Shown: one piece after another, positions 11,756-42,274 of the stretch
How positions within the stretch are numbered: the first letter of the stretch is position 1
Layout: each line of letters starts with the position of its first letter
From: Eretmocerus hayati
Lineage: Eukaryota > Arthropoda > Insecta > Hymenoptera > Aphelinidae
Length of the DNA stretch: 64,000 nt
Direction of reading: 5' to 3'
Assembly: GCA_029851415.1 (NCBI GenBank)
Contig: CM056741.1
Span: forward strand, 66,516,282 to 66,580,281
Program-made: the position numbers and the translations under genes
The notes under the pieces: generated by a model
The model's database searches: none
The model's input: the letters and a program-made list of their open reading frames with translations, nothing else
Told to the model about the DNA's origin: nothing

Positions 11756-14546
11756 CCGTAAACTGGGGTGAATGTGTCCACTTTTGTTTTTGTGATAGTT
11801 TTGTACTGATTGATGGTATAAGATCATGCCGGGGCTCCGAGCGGGGCTCGTTTTGAAGCTACCCGCGTAAAAATCTGAACGATTGGCAATATATTAGCAA
11901 TATATTGGCAATGTGAATTGGCAATATATCCGCAATATATTGCCGAAGTATTGCCAATTGCAATTGGCAATATATTGCCAATATTTCGGCAAAGATCATG
12001 CTGCATTATATTGCCAATATATTGCGTATTTTTGACCAAAAAATTATATTTTCACGCTCACGCATTCGCGTTGACTGATTGATTTTTTTCATACATAATC
12101 GTGAACTAAAGCGTTGATTGACTACTCAGGATTCAAGGTTTGAATTTTTTGTCATTTATTTTCAAGACTGATTCTTCAGGGATATCGTAACAACATGGAT
12201 CTGGAAAATATCCAAGTTCGCTGCACTATTGATGATACAAATTGACACGCGCCTTGCAAGTCTGATGATGAAGAAGAAGAGTTTTCAAGCAGAAATATTA
12301 GACCTCGTAAGATTGTGTACAGTTCTATGAAAACGTTGAAGCATGGCAAATTGGACATTGAATCGGGATACAGTCAAAACGAAAACCTCATCTAAATTGA
12401 GCTACAGCAGATTATCACTAAAAACATGTTAGAAAAAGTAGGCGGCAACTGTATGCGATTGCGCAGTTGATGGTGCATATTCATCTTGTGAAAATTCCAC
12501 GGAGCGATTTTGATGAACGTCGTCGCACAATCGCCGTCTTCGATGAGAAGAAACGCTCCAAATGTGAAAAGGTAAATATGGGAGTTATTGAATTTTAGCT
12601 CCACCGCAGCGATGTCCGTGGAATCTTGCACGCGATGCAGAGTGTGCAGACATTCAGCCAGATGATGAACACACAAATTTTGTTGACGGTAAAATCCTCG
12701 TCAATCGGCGCACAGAGTCACATCCTCCAACCTGTGGAGAAAAATCATTCCACAAAGAATCAATGGGCCCACAATAAGCTTCAATGAAATATCCCGGCAC
12801 GAGTTGCTCAAATTTTGATTGACGATTTCTAGTGAAGTTTCAAATGAACGATTTTGACGCACGCCTCGACACAAGGGAGGTTATGAAAACAGCAATGCGT
12901 TGTGTTTGATCTAACTATTATATATGAGATGAAGCGTTTTGAAAAAATCACTTATCTGATGGCCAGATCGTCGTTACAAGCCGCAATCAGGCATGCGAGT
13001 TTTCGTCTCCTGCGTAGATTTTCCCTCAATCAGCTGGCAATAGCGAGTCAAGAATCTTGATCGAGTTTTCATTTTGTAAACATCGAGCGGACTGAAATTA
13101 TTTTGTATATTGGTGGTTATCAACCACCTCGTCAACCACGTTGCCTACAGAAATCAATACTTCAGTCTGCTCGATGTTTACAAAATGAAAACTCGATCAA
13201 GATTCTTGACTCGCTATTGCCAGCTGATTGAGGGAAAATCTACGCAGAAGACGAAAACTCGCATGCCTGGTTGCGGCTTGTAACGATGATCTGGCCATCA
13301 GATAAGTGATTTTTTCAAAACGCTTCATCTCATATATAATAGTTAGATCAAACACAACGCATTGCTGTTTTCATAACCTCCCTTGTGTCGAGGCGTGCGT
13401 CAAAATCGTTCATTTGAAACTTCACTAGAAATCGTCAATCAAAATTTGAGCAACTCGTGCCGGGATATTTCATTGAAGCTTATTGTGGGCCCATTGATTC
13501 TTTGTGGAATGATTTTTCTCCACAGGTTGGAGGATGTGACTGTGTGCGCCGATTGACGAGGATTTTACCGTCAACAAAATTTGTGTGTTCATCATCTGGC
13601 TGAATGTCTGCACACTCTGCATCGCGTGCAAGATTCCACGGACATCGCTGCGGTGGAGCTAAAATTCAATAACTCCCATATTTACCTTTTCACATTTGGA
13701 GCGTTTCTTCTCATCGAAGACGGCGATTGTGCGACGACGTTCATCAAAATCGCTCCGTGGAATTTTCACAAGATGAATATGCACCATCAACTGCGCAATC
13801 GCATACAGTTGCCGCCTACTTTTTCTAACATGTTTTTAGTGATAATCTGCTGTAGCTCAATTTAGATGAGGTTTTCGTTTTGACTGTATCCCGATTCAAT
13901 GTCCAATTTGCCATGCTTCAACGTTTTCATAGAACTGTACACAATCTTACGAGGTCTAATATTTCTGCTTGAAAACTCTTCTTCTTCATCATCAGACTTG
14001 CAAGGCGCGTGTCAATTTGTATCATCAATAGTGCAGCGAACTTGGATATTTTCCAGATCCATGTTGTTACGATATCCCTGAAGAATCATTCTTGAAAATA
14101 AATGACAAAAAATTCAAACCTTGAATCCTGAGTAGTCAATCAACGCTTTAGTTCACGATTATGTATGAAAAAAATCAATCAGTCAACGCGAATGCGTGAG
14201 CGTGAAAATATAATTTTTTGGTCAAAAATACGCAATATATTGGCAATATAATGCAGCATGATCTTTGCCGAAATATTGGAAATATATTGCCAATTGCAAT
14301 TGGCAATACTTCGGCAATATATTGCGGATATATCGCCAATTTATATTGTCAATATATTGCTAATATATTGCCAATCGTTCAGATTTTTACGCGGGTATTC
14401 ATCTCATCTTTAAGATAAGATGAATATCTCATCGTAAATCTTTAGGATGAGCCCTCGTACGATACTCTCTGTACCAGTCAGAAGCTATTTTAAAAAAAAT
14501 CGAGTGGACACATTCACCCCGGTGTTCACATTCACTCCTGTTTATT
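11756..14546. mobile_element. Remnant of an outer element with TTCACCCCGG-type ends, split by the palindrome
   Basis: The left end reads CCGTAAACTGGGGTGAATGT (11756 on) and the right end reads CATTCACCCCGGTGTTCACA (14511-14530). The same end type bounds the small element at 37343-37577 (CCACCTTCACCCCGGTTTAC). The palindromic element at 11862-14395 lies between them, so this older element was probably its landing site. Confidence 0.5.
11862..14395. mobile_element. 2.5-kb palindromic element with equal 1235-bp arms
   Basis: The left arm (11862-13096) and right arm (13161-14395) are the same length and nearly identical. A 94-codon and a 60-codon open frame recur unchanged on opposite strands. 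The ends read CCCGCGTAAAAATCTGAACG and are flanked by TA on both sides (11860-11861 and 14396-14397), as expected for a TA target duplication. A spacer of about 64 bp contains GTGGTTATCAACCACC, itself a small hairpin. The outer arms contain clustered GGCAATATATTGCC-type palindromes. No recognisable transposase is present; the mirrored ORFs lack a credible ATG and are not called as genes. Confidence 0.85.
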
Positions 14547-14891
14547 TTTCAAATTCATTCATGAATTATTCAACTTATTTAAAGTACCTTGATCAAATAT
14601 TTTGATCAAGGTCAACATTAGATTCGACTTTGAGCCTTGGTATTTGGCTCATTACATCTCATAACGATTTAGAATAATAACCGCACTGAGAATAATCAGA
14701 TGATATCCTTAACAAATCAAGTTTTGCTTCAGTGAGATTCAGAGGTCGATTGCACTGGGCCGCAATATTGCACTCATGGTCAGCAAGATATTCAGATAGC
14801 GGCATTGCTGAGAGATGAGGTTCCGCTCATCTACTACGCAACGAATATTTCCACTTTGTTATTATACAGGAAAGTCACCACTCGAAGTTAT
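14547..14891. other. 3' flank of the Sox gene, nothing recognised
   Basis: AT-rich DNA downstream of the Sox coding region on the minus strand. It probably holds the 3' untranslated region and end of the transcript. I do not see an unambiguous AATAAA signal on the minus strand here. Confidence 0.3.
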
Positions 14892-15164
14892 TCACGACCG
14901 CACAAGGGATGACAGTCCACCAGCTCGAGCATCTACTTCACCTTTCTGAGCCTTCTGAAGGTGAAACAGTTGCTCCGAGGGCGACGATGACCCAGGCGAC
15001 GACGCACCTCCGAGACTCAAATTTGTAGGAGTTACCTGAGCCGGCCCAAGAGCCTGCGGTGGTCCAGGTGGAGGAAGTGGTCCACGCCAAGACCATCCTG
15101 GTACCCCATCGGTGGGCCAAAGGTTCCCCCGGAAGCTCGGCTCCGGGAGAACCGGCATTGGCCT

Positions 15165-15167
<3 letters not shown>
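14892..15167 (-). other. In-frame open extension beyond the Sox stop codon
   Basis: Immediately after the TGA stop (15165-15167) the same frame stays open for 90 codons, to a TGA at 14892-14894. The predicted extension is rich in Pro, Gly and Ser (for example GPLPPPGPPQALGPAQ) and resembles the low-complexity tail before the stop. The base after the stop is A, not the C of the leakiest context. The region is GC-rich and a second frame is also open for 76 codons, so chance is a real alternative. Confidence 0.3.
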
Positions 15168-34689
<19,522 letters not shown>

Positions 34690-34934
34690 TCACGTGAATG
34701 AGTGATTGCTGGATCAGTTTCAGTTCAATTAGGCAAGTTCACAGCTTTCCAAATTATTGTTTCACCAAACACAGTCATTGAAAAACTAGTAACTCAAAAA
34801 TCACATTGGCGAAGCGTAGGTTCGCAGGTTCTGATCATTGATTGTCATCTTCCCATTTTCACCTAGCATATGCTTCAACGATCTGCAACTGGAATTTAAA
34901 GTGTGTTATCATATTTCAATCTATTTAGATTATC

Positions 34935-34954
34935 AAAAAAAAAAAAAAAAAAAA
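34935..34954. repeat. Poly-A tract
   Basis: Twenty A residues in a row. It lies between Sox exon 1 and the possible 5' untranslated exon. Confidence 0.9.
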
Positions 34955-35308
34955 GAAGATTATGCAAAGGCAAAGTCATGCATTCACGTTGATAGACTTA
35001 TTTGGAAAATTTTCCAAAAGAGATCAACCTTGATAGGAATGGAGAAAATGTATTTCAAGTCAAAATATTCGAACGTTGGTCAGGTATGTACACTCAAACA
35101 ATTGAGAATGGTTGTTGTTCTATTGCATGAAATCCGATAAATTTTCTTGATTTTACACTCTGATGTTATGATTCACAACAAATCTTAGATTTCCACGGGG
35201 GTCGCTCTTCCAATAAGACGAATTTCTACCAAAAATTGAAAATTACTTACCAATTTCCCCGGAAACAAATTAAAAAAAAAAATAATAATAATCAGATGCA
35301 GTACTCAC

Positions 35309-35700
35309 CTGTTGACCAAAAATCTTCACTCGAAGCTTGCGAGTCCAACGTTCCTCGTACTGTTCTTCTCCACTATGAAAGTTCGGAGGTCCTTCCGATA
35401 GGTACGGCGCAGGACGATCTGGAGGGCCACGAATGCGCGGGCGTCGCTGCTGGCTTTGATATGCCGTCAGCTAGAAGCGCGCATATCAGCCCCACAGTCA
35501 CCCGTTGTGGACGTGGATATGGCGGGGTGCGGGCCAAATTCGTCGTCGGGTGGGAGCCGATCAAGCTCCAATCGCGAGCTAGCTCATCGTCGCCCCGATT
35601 GGACGCCCACGCGGCTCATGGCGCCCGTATACCTCCAACGCCACGCCGTCGCAACAGGTGGAATATATACACGTTCGCATATCACGATATTTAGCCTCTT
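35309..35700 (-). promoter_or_regulatory. Possible 5' untranslated exon and promoter region of the Sox gene
   Basis: On the minus strand a GC-rich stretch ends in a textbook donor, GTCAACAG/GTGAGTAC, at 35309/35308. This is about 680 bp upstream of the Sox start codon. A possible acceptor is AACTGATCCAG near 34707, although its pyrimidine tract is weak. A TATA-like GTGTATATATTCC lies at about 35657-35669. No long ORF joins the HMG box, so it would be non-coding. Transcript evidence is absent, so this is inference from position and the donor. Confidence 0.4.
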
Positions 35701-35715
35701 CGTTTAAATCTATAT

Positions 35716-35722
35716 GTAACAC

Positions 35723-35758
<36 letters not shown>

Positions 35759-35766
35759 GGTGTGTG
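35716..35766. repeat. (TA)n(TG)n microsatellite
   Basis: A run of TA dinucleotides passes into a run of TG dinucleotides. It lies just upstream of the GC-rich Sox 5' region on the minus strand. Confidence 0.9.
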
Positions 35767-36908
35767 TACAAAGCGTTGTTTGAGCATGAGACAACGCGTG
35801 AATATGAACCCTTCATACCCTTGCGAGCATGCTCGATAATTATATCACCGTGTAATAGCGCGCTTATGATGGACCGATGATGTAAACTCATCAGTGACCG
35901 ATCTGTGTACATGGCTTGATGACGCAGAAGTGATTTGAACGTGACTATAGGGTGGCATGGAAATCCACCCCCTGTTCTGTAGTGCTCGAGATAGACGTAC
36001 GATTGATTATATGGATGGCTTTGGACCGGAATGGCATGAAGTTCATTTTGGTATGTAATGCGGGCTTTTTTATCAATTACCGTAGTCCGGAAAAATTCCG
36101 ATGACTTCGATCTGTAAAAGGGTCTCATTTAATAACCCATTTGTACGATTTTTCACTGAGAATAATCATCAGAATTGTTTTCAAAATATCAAAACAATTT
36201 TCTGAACATCTTAGTGGATCTATCGAGGATCTATGCCGTTCTGGCTCTGAAATATTTTATGTGAGATCAACTGATTCATTCAATCAGTTGACTGCGAAGA
36301 CGATTTTTTGCAGTTTCCGGATGGTCATGATCTCGACCCTCACTCTTTAGTTGATGTAACTTCATGGTGGTAAACTTTTTTGTGACTTATTAGTTTGGGC
36401 CTCAGTAAAGTAAACTGCCAAGGAAAATTGCCATTGAGGATATTTTTCGAGCAAATATGACCAGTCGAAATTGACTCGAGCAAAAGTTCATACGTTCGTT
36501 GCGAATGCGAAAAACGCGATTCAGTCCCATATTGCGAGAGTACTTAAAAGTGCATTCGTACACATACAACTAGCGCCGGCTTATCACAGGTGAGGCCTAT
36601 GTGGGCACAGCGTAGTGGAGGCCCATGCAAGGGGATCGTTTTCATCATGATTGAGAGGAATGGCCAAATATCATGGGTAGATCATAGATGTCAGTATTGG
36701 AAAATACGATTTTCGTTCATTCATGAATTTATGCATCATTCTAATTATTCATTCAAAAACATATTCGGGCTCTTTGGTACCAAAAATACACCCGTATACT
36801 TTTTTGAATGAGTAATTACAACTAGCCTCTCACAAAAATATAATTATATCACTATATCTGTGCAATGACGCTGACGTCTCGAATCATTCATAATGCCAGC
36901 GAAACTAT
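35767..36908. other. Intergenic DNA upstream of the Sox gene
   Basis: A minus-strand frame at 35691-36128 runs through the microsatellite and is not credible as a gene. A fragment ATGATCTCGACCCTCACTC near 36326 resembles the GGCGAGGGTC repeat module. Nothing else was recognised. Confidence 0.4.
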
Positions 36909-37270
36909 TTTGGTTCCCATATACAAGTTGAACATTTGGTCTCGTCGATCTTGAATCTTTTCATAGATATGTCACCTGCTGTACACTGCGATCGCGCTAA
37001 TATAAATATGAGTGAAAAATGAGACCGATGAGTCACTCTGTTTACTTGTATTGACAGGAGCCAGACGTTATGTCTGTGCTCTATTACAAGATCGTCCAAA
37101 ATATCATGACGATCTAAAGAATAACAAACCTGAAGCCTGATGAGGTCCACAAAACCTAGTGGACGAAACGTTGCAATAAAATTTCCATCATGAAATTTTG
37201 GGAATTTATTTAGTTCCCCACCGTCCTTCAAGATCGACGAGACCAAATGTTCAACTTGTATATTAACCAT
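36909..37270. repeat. Inverted-repeat unit carrying a hammerhead-like motif
   Basis: The left arm (36909-36954) reads ATACAAGTTGAACATTTGG and GTCTCGTCGATCTTGAA. The same bases return reversed at 37229-37270. The interior is unique in this window and includes the ribozyme-like motif at 37137-37180. The CCTGATGAGG...CGAAACGTTGCAATAAA phrase is typical of repeated DNA in arthropod genomes. Confidence 0.55.
37137..37180 (+). ncRNA. Hammerhead-ribozyme-like motif
   Basis: CTGATGAG (37137-37144) is followed by GTCCAC, an 8-base loop, GTGGAC, then GAAAC (37065+ offset: 37165-37169). This is the conserved hammerhead core: CUGAUGA, a perfect six-pair stem II, and GAAA. The following GTTGCAATA would form a very short stem III before the cleavage position. 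Minimal stem III is known in hammerheads of Penelope-like elements and related retrozymes. A clear stem I is not obvious, so activity is not shown. Confidence 0.5.
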
Positions 37271-37342
37271 CAAGGACGAAAAAATCTACCAAAATCACTT
37301 ATGATATTTTGGTTCCCATGATCCATGGAAATTTTGTCCGTA

Positions 37343-37577
37343 CCGTGAACAGGGTTGACCCTGGACAACGGTGTAACTTTGTAACACTTTTGTTTTTGCG
37401 TTCACTCTTGACTATATCTCACTCTGCAAGATTCCGTAGCCCTTCATTTTGTTGGTTTATCGAAGAGCTTTCAATTGAAAGCTTGCACGATGCTTTAAAA
37501 TGACCTGATCGAGAGTAATCGCAAGAATAAAAATGTTACAAAGTCGCCCCGGTGTCCACCTTCACCCCGGTTTACAA
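37343..37577. mobile_element. Small MITE with CACCCCGGTTTAC-type ends
   Basis: The left part holds CCGTGAACAGGGTTGACC and AACTTTGTAACACTTTTG. The right part holds AAATGTTACAAAGTCGCCCC and CCACCTTCACCCCGGTTTAC. The two halves are imperfect inverted repeats. The end type is shared with the pair of ends at 11756 and 14530. No protein is encoded. Confidence 0.6.
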
Positions 37578-38176
37578 TATTTCATGGAAATGTCGAAGTC
37601 ATGTGCCTCAACAAATTTCTGTTCAAGATTAATAGGCAAAAAAGATAATATTCAATCCCAAAACCTAGTGAGGCAATCAAAGACACAAATACACGGATGA
37701 TTCCTCGAAAAGGTATTATAAAGAAGTTTGAATAAATACCCCGACTCCTTTCTTACCTCATTGTAGTCATCCACGCTTCGAGATTTGTTGACTATCTCTC
37801 GATCATTATTACATTCACTCATGGTTAAAGGTAGAAGATTTGTACAAAGCTTTAACGGTCAGGCCGAGGTATCCGTTGTCACCGTGAACCTGTGACAATT
37901 TCACTCGGAATCTTTCCATCCAGGCGTATTTGGGCTCAACTTGTAGCTTTGGATTCACGATGGAGAATTTGGAACACAAGTGGGGAATTGCATCTATTTA
38001 CCCTCAATCTCGTGCTTTCAATGCAAAATTTAGATTAAAACCGGAATTTTGCGCTGGTTTGCCAAAATGAAGCTCTATATTGGAAATGACTTGCATGTTG
38101 TTAACGTCATACTCAATGATCAAAAATTGCTACGAAACCCTTTGGATATGTTCAATGGGTGCACACTAGAACCTGA
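37578..38176. other. Intergenic AT-rich DNA, nothing recognised
   Basis: No gene, RNA or repeat was recognised. Confidence 0.4.
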
Positions 38177-38221
38177 TTAAAGTCGGGACACACCGGTGGG
38201 TCCCGCGGCAGTGAACGTGTA
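38177..38221. repeat. Short relic of the piggyBac-like MITE family
   Basis: TTAA (38177-38180) is followed by GGGACACACCGGTGGGTCCC and GCGGCAGTGAACGTGT. This matches the palindrome and right end of the element at 23004-23150. The right TTAA is lost and the copy appears internally deleted. Confidence 0.5.
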
Positions 38222-39446
38222 GAAAATCCAGTGACAAAATTACTTCCACGCACGGAAAATCAGCTAATCAGTTGATTGGTACAGACAGAGTATAGTGAAT
38301 TCGATCCTGAGATTCACATGCAAACTTGGGTATGAGAAATAGGCAGTGAATATTTACATAGAACTCTTTTGGAAGATATTCTTTTGGAATATCTTTCCAC
38401 AGAGTTGACAACAAACTGGAACATCTAAGCGCAGTTTCTGTGCTCCGATAAAGAAAAATATCGTAAAAGTCCTCACATACCTTGTGCGGACGTTTCGGAC
38501 ATTATCGACGTATTTTCTTCTTCACTCGCGAAGTAGGCTATCTTCCAGCCCGGAGTTAGTTTTTCGATTTTAATCATCTCTCACAATAAACATTCAAATT
38601 TTATACCGGTGCGTGATCAGTTTTTTGATCTACCGCGCAAAAGCTCTTCCGTTTCAGAAAAACGGAAGGTAGAGAGTGTGAGAAAGTTATTGATAAAATG
38701 AGATAAAGAAGAGTAGGTTTTGTCGGCTTTATTATGCGTGCCAGGCTCAATCGCTATCGAGATGTTGGGTCAAAGCGATAGGGAAAGAAGGAAGGAAAGA
38801 GACACGTGCGCTGATAACATAAGAATAGAGCTCAAAGGCCAAAGGAAAGGAAGGGCGAGCAAGGCAAGCGAAGTTTTGAAAGCCAATATATACTGTCAGA
38901 ATTTTCTATTACTCGCTCAGGATTTTCCCATATTGCGACCAACGAGATTTATTGATCTTTAACAAAAACAAAATGATGAGATTTTTAATTCCGTTAGGCG
39001 AGTTTTTAGCAGATATACGTCCATACTTTATTTTGAATGAGAAATTAACAAAAACTTGTGCTTTTGATCTCGAACGATTTGAGCGTACCAAAAATACTGT
39101 ACGTTGGAGGATTTTCTGGGCACGTAAAAGCAGACATTTTTAATCAAGGTGCTTACGGATAAGTTCCTGTAGGTCTACATTCACATGAATTGGTTGAGAA
39201 TCGGTTATTCAAATACAAGTGCACAAATGTCCTGCTACTGTATCTGTTTTATCAAGGCTTGGTGAGAAAATTTCAAGTTCGCAATAAAAAAGAGAGAAGA
39301 CCACCCTCAAGGATAGGTCTTACTCCGTTCATAATTGACTACTTGGACCTAAAAAGTGTTACAAGACATGAATTAACAGAGGGTACAGATGCGGCAATGT
39401 CATGATGTTCAGATCATCTAAATTTGGCACAATATGTACTAACTTT
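38222..39446. other. Intergenic DNA, GC-richer near 38.6-38.9 kb
   Basis: GAGAGTGTGAGAAAG and GGAAGGAAAGAGACACG motifs occur in the island. Only chance ORFs are present. Confidence 0.4.
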
Positions 39447-39772
39447 AAATGTAGATACCGCCAATATGCCCCTACTCAAGTTCTCGAATACACGCATGCG
39501 CAGACCTTGTCGTACATTTTTGACATATTTGTTACGTTAGAATATGAGAAAAAAAAAACGTTTTAGACCGATCCTAAATGATCCACGCATTTCTTTGGAA
39601 CAAAAAAGTAATTGAGGTACCTTGCCTCCTATTCGATTGGGAAGCAAACGTATTTCAGCTCATTTTAGGAATGTTGTACAAGCTTTTGAGTTAGCTAAGA
39701 TACATTGAAAAGTATTGAGATGAGCCAAAACTATGAGCAAGTTAAAAGTAGTGAGGGCATATCAGGCACACT
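39447..39772. repeat. Degenerate copy of the TGCCCC-type repeat
   Basis: It starts ATACCGCCAATATGCCCC, carries TATGAGAAA...CCTAAATGATCCACGCATTTC (compare 44510-44570), then GCTAAGATACATTGAAAAGT, and ends GAGGGCATATCAGGCACACT. It has the same order as the repeat at 44399-45357 but is shorter and more diverged. Confidence 0.5.
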
Positions 39773-41012
39773 GATCGTATACCTATTACGCGCCTGTAAG
39801 CTGAGTTACAGGCACTGTACATCATTACATTATCAGAAACCTCTCGTGTCAATTGGACACAGTCAAAATTTCACGAGCATTGGCTACCCCTGAGTCAAAC
39901 CATCAGCAAAAACATTTTTAGAGGTTATACACGTTCTCTTACGGGGCATTGCGATGATTATTAGACTATAAAAGACTGACCGATCAGTTTTTGTTCAAGT
40001 CTTGCTCACTTATAGATCTTAATACAAAGAACGTGCTCGAACTTTTTTTCAAGCTTTGGTTAGCTTGGAAAAAAGTTCTGATTAATTTTCAGCGTGAAGT
40101 CACGAATAAGTCACAATTAAGACCAATTCGCCCATAATCAGGGATTGATATTTCATGATTCGTGAGTCGGATGCTTATGCAAGTTTATGTGAGGGTGTAT
40201 TGAGATCTGATTAACGCATAAGACACACATGTAGGCAAATTTGTGAAAGTTGAAAAAAGTCGATCTATTTGAGTCACGCGGTACCGAGGTTACTCCTTTA
40301 ATATATGATAAAAACTACCCATTAAAGAATCAGCTCCGGGCGTCTCGCGATCCTGATATCCGATAAACTCAATGTCAATTAGCGGTCGAAAACCCTTGGC
40401 CACCCGCCACCACATTACCAACCCCTGCACGCCTTCGCAGACTGTCTCACACTATGAGTATGTGTGCAATATATAATGGTCGCATAGAGCCGCAGAGAGA
40501 GCACAAAAAGTGCCGAGTGAGAGGAAAGCCGTGAAATAGGCTATGAAATAAATGCAGGGGGAGAAAGTGAGCCGTATAATAGACGGGGTGTCCCTCGATA
40601 CTATTACAACGTCAGAGAATAGAGCCCAAGTATTTATAGGGCTATAGACACAGTGTCACGCCACTGAATGATACCCTTAGCATTCCAGTCTGATAAGGAT
40701 CCCCAATTGTCACACCAACCGTGTCCGGGCAAGGACAAGATTTCGGCTGCATACACCCCTATCATGTTTTAGTAATTCGAAAAGTGATCGGTGAACAAAT
40801 AACCACCACGACAATCTTGTATGGTCTACTGAGGAATCATGAATTCAAAATATTTCCCCATGAATCACAAGTTCCTGAAAGAGTATTTCCTTCTGGAGTC
40901 CGAAAAATGCGAGGAAATATCCTGCGGTCAAAATTTTTTCCCTGAGGTCACTGTTTCTGCATATGTACTTACAGAGGAGACATTCAATCGATCATTGTTA
41001 GTCCTACGAATG
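39773..41012. other. Intergenic DNA with a GC-richer GAGAG island at 40.3-40.7 kb
   Basis: The island includes GCAGAGAGAGCACAAAAAG and GAGTGAGAGGAAAGCC. No gene is supported. Confidence 0.4.
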
Positions 41013-41014
41013 TA

Positions 41015-42272
41015 CACTGTAAAAAATTGGTTGACTTTCCACCAAAATCGTCAACCAGTGGTTGGTTGTCGAAATCAACCAGCTGGTTGGAATTCAACCA
41101 CTGGTTGGAATTCAACCACTGGTTGACTTTGTCCCCTCAGCGAATATATAAGGATGAATGCGGCGCCCACGATATTGGTCGATGGTGGTCTCCGGTTGAC
41201 ACTTTTGATTCGGAAAAACAAGTTTCGTCATTTTTTTTCACAAACAAAGAGGGATAAACATTAGCCCCGGTCGCGTATGGACGCCAAAGCGGGTTGCCTG
41301 TCCTGCAGGAGTCGAATACACGTCGTAAGACTGGAGGGATGGATAGATGGACGGATGGGGTGGGAGGGTAGATGGGATGGATGGATCGATGGATGGATGG
41401 ATGGATGGAATGGAATGGAATGGACCGGACCGAAATGGAACGGAACGGACCGGAATGGAACGGAGTGGAATTGAACGGAATGGAAAAGAATGGACCGGAC
41501 CGGACCGGAACGGAACGGAATTGAACGGAATGGAACGAAATGACATGGAACGAAATGGAACTGAATTGTATGGATGTCTCCCATCCATATAATTCAATTC
41601 CATTTCGTTCCGGTCGATTCCACCCAATTCAACTCCGTTCCATTTTGCCCCACCCATTCCATTTTGCCCCATCTGGCCAGTTCCGTCCCCCTCAATCCAA
41701 TTTGAGTCCGTTCTATTTTGCCCCACCCGTTCCATTTTGCCCCATCAGGCCAGTTCCGTTCCCCTCCATCCAATAAGACTCCGTTCCATTTCGCCTCATT
41801 TCGTTCCATTTCGCCCCATTCCGGTCCGTTTCATTCCGTTCCTTCCATCCATCCATCCATCCATCCCATCTACCCTCCCACCCCATCCGTCCATCTATCC
41901 ATCCCTCCAGCCTTACGACGTGTATTCGACTCCTGCATGACAGGCAACCCGCTTTGTCGTCCATACGCGACCGGGGCTAATGTTTATCCCTCTTTGTTTG
42001 TGAAAAAAAATGACGAAACTTGTTTTTCCGAATCAAAAGTGTCAACCGGAGACCACCATCGACCAATATCGTGGGTGCCGCATTCATCCTTATATATTCG
42101 TTGTGGGAAAAAAGTCAACCAGTGGTTGGATAGGTAGTCAACCACTGGTTTGTGCCAAAAATCAACCAGCTGGTTGATTATAAACCAGCTGGTTGATTTT
42201 TGGGATAAACCAGTGGTTGAGGGAAAAACTGCAACCACTGGTTGCAGTTTTTCCCACAAATTTTTTACAGTG
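41015..42272. mobile_element. 1258-bp palindromic element with CACTGTAAAAAATT ends
   Basis: The ends CACTGTAAAAAATT and the complement of AATTTTTTACAGTG are flanked by TA on both sides (41013-41014 and 42273-42274). Subterminal DNA holds several CAACCAGTGGTTG and CAACCAGCTGGTTG palindromes on each side. Inner arms at about 41128-41345 and 41875-42110 are inverted copies (for example CGACCAATATCGTGGG). The centre is a mirrored simple-sequence array of GGATGG/GGAACGG units. The long frames across it are low-complexity artefacts. No transposase is present. Confidence 0.85.
41346..41875. repeat. GGATGG/GGAACGG simple-sequence array, switching strand midway
   Basis: From 41346 to about 41585 the plus strand is purine-rich (ATGGATGG, then GGAATGGAACGGACCGG). 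From about 41590 to 41875 the plus strand carries the pyrimidine-rich complement (CCATTTCGTTCC, CCATCCATCC). The array therefore forms the core of the palindrome at 41015-42272. Confidence 0.85.
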
Positions 42273-42274
42273 TA

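Noticed and set aside
12392..13865. Identical 94-codon frames at 12392-12676 (minus) and 13581-13865 (plus)
   Set aside because: They are the same sequence in the two arms of a palindrome, start with GTG and show no domain. They are not two genes.
35691..36128. A 145-codon minus-strand frame
   Set aside because: It runs through the (TA)n(TG)n microsatellite and has no domain or consistent start.
41238..41809. Several long frames on both strands encoding RNGMEWN or PFRSIPF repeats
   Set aside because: They are translations of the GGAACGG/GGATGG simple-sequence array.
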